Positions 1 to 5,609 of a stretch of 5,609 nucleotides of DNA are shown in pieces (the first letter of the stretch is position 1; each line of letters starts with the position of its first letter). A model generated the notes under the pieces. That model saw only the letters and a list, made by a program, of their open reading frames with translations. It was not told the DNA's origin and ran no database searches. The translations under genes and the position numbers were made by a program. The DNA lies in assembly GCA_025356185.1 (NCBI GenBank), contig JANXUN010000251.1, positions 1 to 5,609 on the forward strand, written 5' to 3'. This DNA is from Gemmatimonadaceae bacterium (GTDB lineage: Bacteria; Gemmatimonadota; Gemmatimonadetes; Gemmatimonadales; Gemmatimonadaceae).

Positions 1-107
1 TTACGACGCAGCAAATGTTGTGGGGCGTGCTTGCGGGCGCCAGCATTGGGCTGCTCGGCAGTTGGATATCGGTGGGACGACATCTGCGCCGCGTTTGGCA
101 TGACTAA
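1..107 (+). CDS. ftsX: Cell-division ABC transporter permease FtsX, C-terminal fragment
   Basis: Reading from base 3, 34 codons run to a TAA at 105-107. The peptide contains WGVLAGASIGLLGSWISVGR followed by HLRRVWHD. A hydrophobic, glycine-rich last transmembrane helix followed by an S-[VL]-x-R-type basic cytoplasmic tail is typical of the FtsX C-terminus. In the family, FtsX is the inner-membrane permease-like partner of the ATPase FtsE. It passes ATP-driven movement to periplasmic murein hydrolases or their activators during septation. The next gene is an EnvC-like protein that starts inside the ftsX stop region (8-base overlap, 100-107), which is the conserved ftsEX-envC arrangement and strongly supports the call. 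Only the end of the gene is visible, so the fragment alone would not prove FtsX rather than another MacB/FtsX-fold permease. Confidence 0.8.
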   Translation, partial: TTQQMLWGVLAGASIGLLGSWISVGRHLRRVWHD

Positions 108-1368
108 CGTCGCGCGCGTAAGGCTGTTCGCGTGCGCCGTAGTAAGCGCTACAGTACTGAGTCCGTGCGTTGCGTCGCGGAAGATCCTTGCACAGCGCGC
201 GACAACGCAGCCGCCAGCGCGAGGGACAACGCAACCGCCCGCAGCGAGCACGCCAGAGCAGCGTTTACGGCAGGAGCAAGACGAACTCGATAAGCTGCGC
301 CGCGAGCGAGCCGACCTTGAGGCCAAGATGCTGCTGCTGCAAAAGAGCGCGCGGTCATTGGCCGATGAGGTGAACAACCTCGAAGCGCAGCGCGCAACGA
401 CCGCACGCTTAGTTGACGCGCTCGATCGACAGCTCACCACGATCACGCGCGAAGTCAACGCCGCGAGCACCGGGCTCGCGCAGGCAGAGGAAGAGATCGT
501 TAACAAGCGATCGGCCTTACAGCGCCGGATGGTGAAGATCTACAAACGCGGCCAACTGTACGATGTCGAAGCACTCTTATCGGCGCAGTCGTTTGCGTCG
601 CTGGTGGCTCGATACAAGTACTTGCACGACCTCACGTTGCACGACCGCAACTTGGTGCATCGTGTGGAGCAGCTGCGCAATAGCATCGTCACACAACGCA
701 CGTTGCTGGTGCGTCTGCGAGACGAGGTCACGCGCAATCGAGTCGAGAAGGAGCGCGAAGCAAAGCGCCTGCGCGAACTCGAATCACAGCGACAGCGCAA
801 CCTGACAGTCGTACAGCGCAGCGCGGCGCAAACGCGTGACCGGCTGACGCAGATAGCGCGCGATGAGTCGCGCATCGCGAACGCGATCGCGGTCGCAGAG
901 TCCGCGCGCAAACGGGCAGAACTCGCGCCGAACGCGAAAGTTGCGGTGGGATCGTCGATCAAAACCGCCGACTTGGGCAAACTCGATTGGCCGGTCGATG
1001 GCGACGTGCTGTATCGCTTCGGTAAGGTCATCAATCCGAACAACACCACCACACGGTGGAATGGCATGGGCATCGGAGCGACTGCTGGTGCATCCGTGCG
1101 CTCAATCGCCGCCGGTGAAATCGTACTCGCAGAGAAGTTTAGTACGTACGGACCGACAGTGATCGTGCAACACGGTGGCGGCGACTACTCTGTGTACGGG
1201 TCGCTGGCGCGCATCGATGTGCGCGTGGGACAGCAAGTCGCCAAAGGTGCCGTATTGGGTTCCGTTGGCGCGACAGACCCAGACCTTCCTCCCCACCTCC
1301 ACTTTGAAGTGCGACCCAAAGGGCGCGCCGTAGATCCACTGGAGTGGTTGCGCGCCCAGCGCAAATAG
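100..1368 (+). CDS. envC: EnvC-like murein hydrolase activator (coiled coil plus degenerate LytM/M23 domain)
   Basis: This 422-residue protein probably acts in the periplasm with FtsEX as an activator of septal N-acetylmuramoyl-L-alanine amidases. The ATG at 100 is preferred over an in-frame ATG at 31 because it overlaps the ftsX stop and places a signal peptide at the N-terminus (basic VARVR, then a hydrophobic core to about residue 25). A Pro/Thr linker with a doubled TTQPPA follows. Residues about 53-155 and 180-272 are charged heptad-like coiled coil. Between them lies the EnvC-type segment IYKRGQLYDVEALLSAQSF (147-165). The LytM fold spans about 295-422, starting at LDWPVDG. The usual M23 HxxxD zinc motif is replaced by WNGMGIG (N321), and the H of the YAHL motif is Ser in YGSL, while H399-L-H401 remains. 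This loss of metal ligands is what E. coli EnvC also shows, so hydrolase activity is unlikely. No Shine-Dalgarno is seen; translational coupling to ftsX is inferred. Confidence 0.87.
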   Translation: MTNVARVRLFACAVVSATVLSPCVASRKILAQRATTQPPARGTTQPPAASTPEQRLRQEQDELDKLRRERADLEAKMLLLQKSARSLADEVNNLEAQRATTARLVDALDRQLTTITREVNAASTGLAQAEEEIVNKRSALQRRMVKIYKRGQLYDVEALLSAQSFASLVARYKYLHDLTLHDRNLVHRVEQLRNSIVTQRTLLVRLRDEVTRNRVEKEREAKRLRELESQRQRNLTVVQRSAAQTRDRLTQIARDESRIANAIAVAESARKRAELAPNAKVAVGSSIKTADLGKLDWPVDGDVLYRFGKVINPNNTTTRWNGMGIGATAGASVRSIAAGEIVLAEKFSTYGPTVIVQHGGGDYSVYGSLARIDVRVGQQVAKGAVLGSVGATDPDLPPHLHFEVRPKGRAVDPLEWLRAQRK

Positions 1369-1426
1369 TTGCTCGGCGAATTAATGTATAGCGCGGTCGC
1401 TGCACTCCTCTCTGCAATCTCCGAAT

Positions 1427-2494
1427 ATGCCCGCTAAGAAATCCGCGCCGAAGACGGCGCCGAAAGTGCCCGCTACAAAGTCAGCGGCGAAAACCGCGGC
1501 GAAAACCGCGGCGAAAACCGCGGCGATCACAGCGATGAATCCGGCGACAACAACCGGGGCGGCTCCCGCAAAAAAAGCAGCGCCGAAGAAGTCTGTGGTG
1601 GCAATCGGCGAGCTGGTGATCGTCGACGCGGGCGATCACACCCGGGATCGCGCTCCACTGGGCGCGCATTTGTCCATTGCGGGCGGTACATGGGAAGCTG
1701 CAGCTCGTGCGAAAGAAATCAGTGCCACTGCGGCGCAAATTTTCACGAAGCAAGCCAATCGATGGGTTGAGCGCGACATCACGCCCGACGAAGTCGCTCG
1801 CTTTCGCGCCGCGATGCGGGAGACGCATGTGCGGTGGAGCTGCGCACACGATTCGTATCTTATCAATCTCGCGTCGCCAGACCAGACGTTGCGCGCGCGA
1901 TCGATTGAAAGTTTTCGCATCGAATTGCGCCGCTGTCATGCGCTGGGGCTCGACGCGCTGGTGTCGCATCCCGGTAATTACATGGATGAACGTGCAAGCG
2001 GACTCGCGCGAAACATCGACGGGATCGTTGAGGGGCTCGAAGCGGAATCCGGTCCCACCCGCCTGTTGATAGAACTCACGGCGGGACAAGGCACGGTGCT
2101 CGGCTCCACGTTTGAAGAAATGGCGCTGCTCATTTCGCGAATTCCTGCATCAGTGCAGTCACGCGTCGGCGTGTGCCTCGACACGGCGCACATTTGGGCC
2201 GCTGGCTACGATATCGTGAGCGAGTACGACGACGTGTGGAAGCGATTTGGCGACACCATTGGATTCGCGCGCCTCGGCTGCCTGCACCTGAACGACTCCA
2301 AGGCCGCACTGGGATCGCACCTTGATCGCCACGATCTGATCGGACAAGGAACGATTGGTCGCGACGCGTTCGGACGAATCATGCGTGACCCTCGGTTAGC
2401 ATCAATTCCTAAAATCATCGAAACGCCAAAAGGCGATGCGCCAGCCGAATCCGACGGGCGCATGCTGAAGCTGCTGCGCGAGCTCGCGCAGTAA
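1427..2494 (+). CDS. nfo: Endonuclease IV (AP endonuclease, family 2) with a Lys/Ala-rich N-terminal tail
   Basis: This 355-residue protein belongs to the endonuclease IV family, which cleaves DNA 5' to abasic sites and removes 3' blocking groups in base excision repair using a trinuclear zinc site. The TIM-barrel begins near L78-G-A-H-L-S. The ligands corresponding to the E. coli set are all readable: H141 (AHDSYLINL), H181 (SHPGNY), E216 (ELTAGQG), D252 and H255 (CLDTAHIWAAGYD), H287 (LHLNDSK), D300 and H302 (DRH), and E332 (IIETP). The E. coli enzyme has 285 residues. The extra length here is almost all an N-terminal tail of about 74 residues rich in Lys, Ala, Pro and Thr with AAKT repeats, like a histone H1 tail. 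The ATG at 1427 gives the longest form and has no clear Shine-Dalgarno. An in-frame ATG at 1535 (M37) or GTG at 1595 could give shorter tails. The gene lies 58 bases after envC and 4 bases before the next gene. Confidence 0.95.
   Translation: MPAKKSAPKTAPKVPATKSAAKTAAKTAAKTAAITAMNPATTTGAAPAKKAAPKKSVVAIGELVIVDAGDHTRDRAPLGAHLSIAGGTWEAAARAKEISATAAQIFTKQANRWVERDITPDEVARFRAAMRETHVRWSCAHDSYLINLASPDQTLRARSIESFRIELRRCHALGLDALVSHPGNYMDERASGLARNIDGIVEGLEAESGPTRLLIELTAGQGTVLGSTFEEMALLISRIPASVQSRVGVCLDTAHIWAAGYDIVSEYDDVWKRFGDTIGFARLGCLHLNDSKAALGSHLDRHDLIGQGTIGRDAFGRIMRDPRLASIPKIIETPKGDAPAESDGRMLKLLRELAQ
1484..1526 (+). repeat. 12-base perfect tandem repeat in the nfo N-terminal tail
   Basis: The unit GCGGCGAAAACC occurs three times in perfect tandem (1484-1519), followed by a 7-base partial copy. 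It is in frame and encodes (Ala-Ala-Lys-Thr) three times, residues 20-31, then AAIT. Because the unit is a multiple of three, gain or loss of copies would change tail length without breaking the reading frame. The exact DNA identity, rather than just amino-acid similarity, suggests recent expansion by slippage. Confidence 0.9.
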
Positions 2495-2498
2495 ACGA

Positions 2499-3188
2499 GT
2501 GATACATCAAATTCTGCGCGTGTCCCGCGTTTGCGTTGTTGCGGCGTGTGTTCCGCTGCTGGGTGCTCGCGCGCAGCGATCAAGCACCGGGCGTGACGTC
2601 GACAACATTCTCGACACGCACTGGTATGTGTCCGGTGAAGTTGGTGCGCTTGTCGGCGGCACATGGTTATCCGGGCCAACGATCCCCACAGTCACGTCTG
2701 GTGCGGGCGCGCAGGTCGCACTCAGTGCCATGCGCGCTGTTCGTCCTCGCCTGTACCTTGGCGCTGCGTTGCGCGTTGGTGCGCAATCGCTTCGCCTTGC
2801 CGAGCACGATGTGCGTTGGGACGGCGGCACGCTCACCGATGTGCAAATCGTTGGCGCTGCGACGGTCACTGCGCCACCGCGGCATCTGCTGCAGAGTGAG
2901 GTTAACGTGAGCGCCGGACTCACGAGCTTTTCTGGCGCCGGTGCACTCGCGCCGTTCGCGCTGACTCCGCGCGTCTCGCCAGTCGCAGACATCGGCGTAA
3001 CCTTCCGCCGCGCGCGAAGCAACGATGAGATCAACGCCGAACGAGAACCGCACCCGTTCGCGCTCTACGCTCGGCTAAGCATCGTGCGTGTCGATCCAAC
3101 CTCGTCCGCCACTTTTCAAAACGGACAGGAGATTGCATCGGCGGGATGGGTGCGTCGCATGATCGTCGGCATGCGAGTGCAACGATGA
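2499..3188 (+). CDS. Exported protein of unknown function, possibly an outer-membrane beta-barrel
   Basis: I do not recognise this 229-residue protein. It begins with GTG four bases after the nfo stop; a second in-frame GTG at 2520 (codon 8) is an alternative start. Residues 1-25 form a convincing Sec signal peptide: basic start, hydrophobic VCVVAACVPLLG, and ARA|Q as a type I cleavage site. The mature part has alternating short hydrophobic stretches separated by turns, such as WYVSGEVGALVGGTW, RLYLGAALRVGAQSLRL, QSEVNVSAGLTSF, VADIGVTFRRA, PFALYARLSIVRV and the closing RMIVGMRVQR. This pattern fits a small beta-barrel or beta-sandwich in the outer membrane or periplasm, but the C-terminus lacks the usual terminal aromatic residue, which weakens the barrel idea. 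There are no cysteines after the signal peptide and no enzyme motif was seen. Its stop overlaps the next start by ATGA, so the two products are probably made together. Confidence 0.72.
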   Translation: MIHQILRVSRVCVVAACVPLLGARAQRSSTGRDVDNILDTHWYVSGEVGALVGGTWLSGPTIPTVTSGAGAQVALSAMRAVRPRLYLGAALRVGAQSLRLAEHDVRWDGGTLTDVQIVGAATVTAPPRHLLQSEVNVSAGLTSFSGAGALAPFALTPRVSPVADIGVTFRRARSNDEINAEREPHPFALYARLSIVRVDPTSSATFQNGQEIASAGWVRRMIVGMRVQR

Positions 3189-3868
3189 TTCGCGCAATTT
3201 CATGCAGCACAGTTATGCAGTGCGCTCGCGCCATCGCGCTGATAGTGCTCGTCGGTGGATGCGACGCACCCCGTGTCACGCGCCCCGACTTCGCATACGA
3301 TCCAACGGTGCTCACCGCGCGTAAACTGTATCATTGGACCAGCGGCACGACCATCCGCGTGTGGGCTGTTCTCGACGTCAACGACGCCATCGATCTCGGC
3401 GTCGCAACACGTACTGCGCTGAGCGTATGGAATGCCGTGCCGCAGTTTGCGGAATACTCGCTTGTTATGGCAAGCAGCATCGACTCGGCAGACGTAGTGA
3501 TCTACGATCGGGCGTCCGCGGCCCCGGTCACACCGGGTAGCTGCGCGTTTGATCCGCGTGGCGCGGCAGGCTACACGTATTTCTGTCCGGGGTCTGGCAT
3601 ACCGACACGCGCGGAGCACTTGACGCTGTCAAATGTGCGGGCGTCGAGCATCGTCGTCGTTATGCGCGTCGATCGAGGTCAAGCGACGTCACAGAGCGCA
3701 TATAACGCACTCGTGGCACACGAATTCGGACACGCACTGGGCATCGGTGGGCACAGTGACAGTACAGCCGACGTCATGTACGGCGCGCCAACAAAGGCAA
3801 CACCCACGACCAGAGACATTGCCACATTGCGCTATGTCCTTGGACAGGTCCCGGCCTTCACACTGTAG
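3185..3868 (+). CDS. Lipoprotein zinc metalloprotease, metzincin/matrixin-like
   Basis: This 227-residue protein starts at the ATG overlapping the preceding stop (ATGA, 3185-3188). That start leaves an N-terminus with a hydrophobic stretch ending in the lipobox VGG-C26, so the protein is probably lipid-anchored in the envelope. The zinc site HEFGHALGIGGH (H179, E180, H183, G186, H190) matches the metzincin HExxHxxGxxH pattern, and VMYG with M198 supplies the Met-turn eight residues later. The C-terminal TTRDIATLRYVLG resembles the helix that follows the Met-turn in bacterial matrixin-like (M10-type) proteases. C120 and C134 could form a disulfide after export. No propeptide cysteine switch is evident and the domain is short, so latency may be controlled otherwise or not at all. 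The substrate is unknown. Coupling to the preceding exported protein suggests a shared site or partner, which is inference. An in-frame ATG at 3146 would bury the signal sequence and is rejected. Confidence 0.87.
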   Translation: MIRAISCSTVMQCARAIALIVLVGGCDAPRVTRPDFAYDPTVLTARKLYHWTSGTTIRVWAVLDVNDAIDLGVATRTALSVWNAVPQFAEYSLVMASSIDSADVVIYDRASAAPVTPGSCAFDPRGAAGYTYFCPGSGIPTRAEHLTLSNVRASSIVVVMRVDRGQATSQSAYNALVAHEFGHALGIGGHSDSTADVMYGAPTKATPTTRDIATLRYVLGQVPAFTL

Positions 3869-3922
3869 CGGCGCTTGAGACTACAGCCTCAGTCTGCCAT
3901 GTTTCGGGCTTGTCGCTGCGCG

Positions 3923-3952
3923 TTGCCGAACAGCAGCCGAAGCGTCAATACT
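3923..3952 (+). promoter_or_regulatory. Possible sigma70-type promoter for pckA
   Basis: TTGCCG (3923-3928) and AATACT (3947-3952) are separated by 18 bases, and each matches the consensus -35 or -10 hexamer at four of six positions. A start site near 3959 would put the hairpin at 3965-3987 at the very 5' end of the pckA message. This is the best candidate found by eye in the 144-base gap between the protease gene and pckA. Matches this weak occur by chance, and the host's promoter consensus is unknown. Confidence 0.3.
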
Positions 3953-3964
3953 TACTGATCTCCT

Positions 3965-3998
3965 GCAGCGCGCTCATCGTGCGCTGCTGTCCTTTTTT
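3965..3998 (+). terminator. Terminator-like hairpin with T-tract in the pckA leader
   Basis: GCAGCGCGC (3965-3973) pairs with GTGCGCTGC (3979-3987) as a 9-base-pair stem with one G-U wobble, closed by the five-base loop TCATC. Six T residues follow at 3993-3998 after the spacer TGTCC. This is the form of a Rho-independent terminator, although the five-base spacer before the T-tract is longer than ideal. It lies 97 bases after the protease stop and ends only 14 bases before the pckA start. It could therefore end the upstream operon, or sit in the pckA leader as an attenuator or a 5'-stabilising stem. Confidence 0.55.
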
Positions 3999-3999
3999 C

Positions 4000-4004
4000 G
4001 AGGG
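4000..4004 (+). promoter_or_regulatory. Shine-Dalgarno sequence of pckA
   Basis: GAGGG lies eight bases before the ATG at 4013. It is the clearest ribosome-binding site in the window and fixes the pckA start. The genes upstream mostly lack one and instead start at overlaps or very short gaps. Confidence 0.75.
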
Positions 4005-4012
4005 TCGCGAAC

Positions 4013-5609
4013 ATGGCGACACAAGTTGATGCGTTGGCGTCGGTAACGCGCGAAAGCGCCGGTGGACTCACGCCGCAGGGTCTCAGTCCCACAGGTCGCG
4101 TGCACTGGAACATGGTCGCGGCGGAGCTGGTCGAGGCCGCGATTCGCCGCGACGAAGGTGAGCTCGCGGAAATGGGTCCGTTTGTCGCGATTACGTCGCC
4201 TCACACGGGCCGTTCACCGAACGACAAGTTCGTGGTGAAGGAGCCAGGCAGTGATGCAGACGTCGACTGGGGCAAAGTGAATCAGCCGATGTCTCTCGAG
4301 CACTACAACACGCTCAAAGCCGACGTCAAACACTACTTGAACGGGCTGGGCGAGTTGTTTGTGCAAGACCTGTTCTGCGGTGCCGATCCATCGACACGAC
4401 TGAGCGTGCGATACGTCATGCCGAACGCGTGGCACGCGAATTTCGTGCGCAACATGTTTATTCGGCCCGAGGTTGAGGCGCTTGCGACGTTCGCGCCCAA
4501 CTTTACCGTATTGCATGCGCCGGAAATGCAGGCAGATCCCGCGCGCCACGGAACGCGCACGGGCACGTTCATAGTGTTGAATCTCGCGGAACACACGATC
4601 TTGATTGGCGGCACGCGATACGCCGGTGAACTCAAGAAAGCCATGTTCACCGTCATGAACTACCTGCTGCCGAAAAAGGGCGTGCTCAGCATGCACTGTT
4701 CGGCAAACATCGGCAGTGGCGGTGATACTGCGCTGTTCTTCGGGTTGTCGGGCACCGGCAAGACGACGCTCTCAGCTGATCCAGCGCGCGGCCTCATAGG
4801 TGACGATGAGCATGGGTGGTCACCGAACGGCACCTTTAATTTTGAAGGTGGCTGCTACGCGAAAGTCATCAACCTGTCCGCCGAGAGTGAGCCGGACATT
4901 TTTGCGACCACGCAAATGTTTGGCACGGTGCTCGAGAACGTGGTGCTCAATCGTCCGTCGCGGTCGGTCGATTTTGCGAATCAGTCGATCACGGAAAACA
5001 CCCGTGCGTCCTATCCATTGCATTACATCAAGAACCACGTGCCGAGTGGCCGTGGCGGACATCCGCGCAACGTCGTGTTTTTGACCGCCGATGCATTTGG
5101 CGTATTGCCCCCGATCGCGAAGCTGTCAGCGGAACAGGCGATGTACTACTTCCTGTCGGGTTACACGGCGAAAGTAGCGGGCACCGAGCGTGGCGTCACC
5201 GAACCACAAGCGACATTCAGCGCGTGCTTTGGCGCCGTGTTCCTCGTGTGGCACCCCACCAAATACGCGTCGATGCTTGGCGAGTTATTGCGCACGCACA
5301 GCGCGCAGGTGTGGTTGGTCAATACCGGTTGGAGCGGCGGCGCGTATGGTGTGGGCAACCGCATGAAGCTCTCGCACACGCGTGCGATGATTCGCGCGCT
5401 GCTTGAGGGTTCATTGCACAACGAGGACACCGTCGTCGATCCGATATTTGGCTTGCACATGCCGACTCATATCGATGACGTACCCTCGGAGGTGTTGAAT
5501 CCGCGCGCGACATGGAGCGATGCGGCCGCGTACGATGTGCAGGCGCGCAAACTGGCTGCCATGTTCCGCGAGAATATCAAGAAGTTTGGGGACGCGGTTG
5601 ACGCGAGCG
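4013..5609 (+). CDS. pckA: Phosphoenolpyruvate carboxykinase (ATP), 3' end cut by window edge
   Basis: This enzyme (EC 4.1.1.49) converts oxaloacetate and ATP to phosphoenolpyruvate, CO2 and ADP in the cytoplasm, the committing step of gluconeogenesis. The window holds 532 codons with no stop; the E. coli enzyme has 540 residues, so only the extreme C-terminus is missing. Visible motifs are R67 in TGRSPNDKF (substrate binding), K209 in the GELKKAMF segment and H228 in SMHCSAN (metal ligands), the P-loop GLSGTGKTTLS (244-254, K250), the kinase-2 and family signature IGDDEHGW with D264/D265, FNFEGGCYAK, and R331 in ENTRASYP. The later segment GYTAKVAGTERGVTEPQATF is also characteristic. All expected catalytic residues seem present, so it should be active. 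It has its own Shine-Dalgarno and is set apart from the upstream genes by a terminator-like hairpin, so it is probably transcribed separately. Confidence 0.97.
   Translation, partial: MATQVDALASVTRESAGGLTPQGLSPTGRVHWNMVAAELVEAAIRRDEGELAEMGPFVAITSPHTGRSPNDKFVVKEPGSDADVDWGKVNQPMSLEHYNTLKADVKHYLNGLGELFVQDLFCGADPSTRLSVRYVMPNAWHANFVRNMFIRPEVEALATFAPNFTVLHAPEMQADPARHGTRTGTFIVLNLAEHTILIGGTRYAGELKKAMFTVMNYLLPKKGVLSMHCSANIGSGGDTALFFGLSGTGKTTLSADPARGLIGDDEHGWSPNGTFNFEGGCYAKVINLSAESEPDIFATTQMFGTVLENVVLNRPSRSVDFANQSITENTRASYPLHYIKNHVPSGRGGHPRNVVFLTADAFGVLPPIAKLSAEQAMYYFLSGYTAKVAGTERGVTEPQATFSACFGAVFLVWHPTKYASMLGELLRTHSAQVWLVNTGWSGGAYGVGNRMKLSHTRAMIRALLEGSLHNEDTVVDPIFGLHMPTHIDDVPSEVLNPRATWSDAAAYDVQARKLAAMFRENIKKFGDAVDAS

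Noticed and set aside
31..99. Upstream in-frame ATG at 31 as the start of the EnvC-like gene
   Set aside because: It would add 23 residues that overlap ftsX by 77 bases and bury the signal peptide. The ATG at 100 overlaps the ftsX stop by only 8 bases and gives a normal export signal.
540..1073. 177-codon open frame on the minus strand
   Set aside because: It is antisense to the coiled-coil part of the EnvC-like gene and rich in Ser, Arg and Cys, as expected from a reverse reading of coding sequence.
1369..1392. Possible promoter before nfo (TTGCTC at 1369-1374, TATAGC at 1387-1392)
   Set aside because: The spacing is only 12 bases, too short for a sigma70 promoter, and no better -35 was found at the right distance.
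1484..1526. Tandem repeat considered as a CRISPR array or iteron set
   Set aside because: The units are 12 bases with no spacers, lie in frame inside nfo and encode a regular AAKT peptide, so a coding repeat explains them.
1481..2089. 202-codon open frame on the minus strand
   Set aside because: It is antisense to nfo, is Arg/Cys-rich and low in complexity, and its GFRRGFRRGFRR end is just the 12-base repeat read backwards.
3880..3897. Inverted repeat AGACT/AGTCT soon after the protease stop
   Set aside because: The stem is only five base pairs with an eight-base loop and no T-tract, so it is too weak to call a terminator.
4214..4696. 160-codon open frame on the minus strand
   Set aside because: It lies wholly inside pckA, which has clear family motifs on the plus strand. 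The minus-strand product shows no domain and is a by-product of GC-rich codon use.

Overview
The window looks like ordinary chromosome from a GC-rich, diderm (Gram-negative type) bacterium. The envelope proteins suggest this: an EnvC-type amidase activator after FtsX, a lipoprotein with a lipobox, and an exported protein that could be an outer-membrane barrel. The gene content and style (R/A-rich proteins, secreted metzincin-like lipoprotein, ATP-type PEPCK) would fit Gemmatimonadota or a related phylum. That placement is an impression from reading, not a computed result. All genes are on the + strand and no mobile element, CRISPR array, tRNA or rRNA was seen.

Layout. The first 107 bases are the C-terminal end of FtsX. 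Its stop overlaps the start of an EnvC-like coiled-coil/LytM protein (100-1368), the classic ftsX-envC cell-division pair. After a 58-base gap comes endonuclease IV (nfo, 1427-2494), which carries an unusual Lys/Ala-rich, histone-H1-like N-terminal tail built partly from a 12-base tandem repeat. Four bases after nfo starts an unrecognised exported protein (2499-3188). Its stop overlaps by ATGA the start of a lipoprotein with a full metzincin zinc site (3185-3868). The tight spacing suggests one transcription unit from ftsX, or at least from nfo, through the protease.

A 144-base intergenic stretch (3869-4012) follows. It holds a possible sigma70-type promoter, a GC-rich hairpin with a six-T tract, and a good Shine-Dalgarno sequence. 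It leads into pckA (4013 to the window edge), the ATP-dependent PEP carboxykinase of gluconeogenesis, which lacks only its last few residues. pckA appears to be a separate metabolic unit from the envelope/repair cluster.

How the genes fit together. FtsX (with FtsE, presumably upstream) would gate the EnvC-like protein, which would activate septal peptidoglycan amidases. Nfo repairs abasic sites and has no obvious functional link to division. The exported protein and the lipoprotein protease form a translationally coupled envelope pair of unknown role. No clearly new multi-gene system was found. The points most worth a second look are the Nfo tail, the exported protein/protease pair, and the hairpin in the pckA leader.
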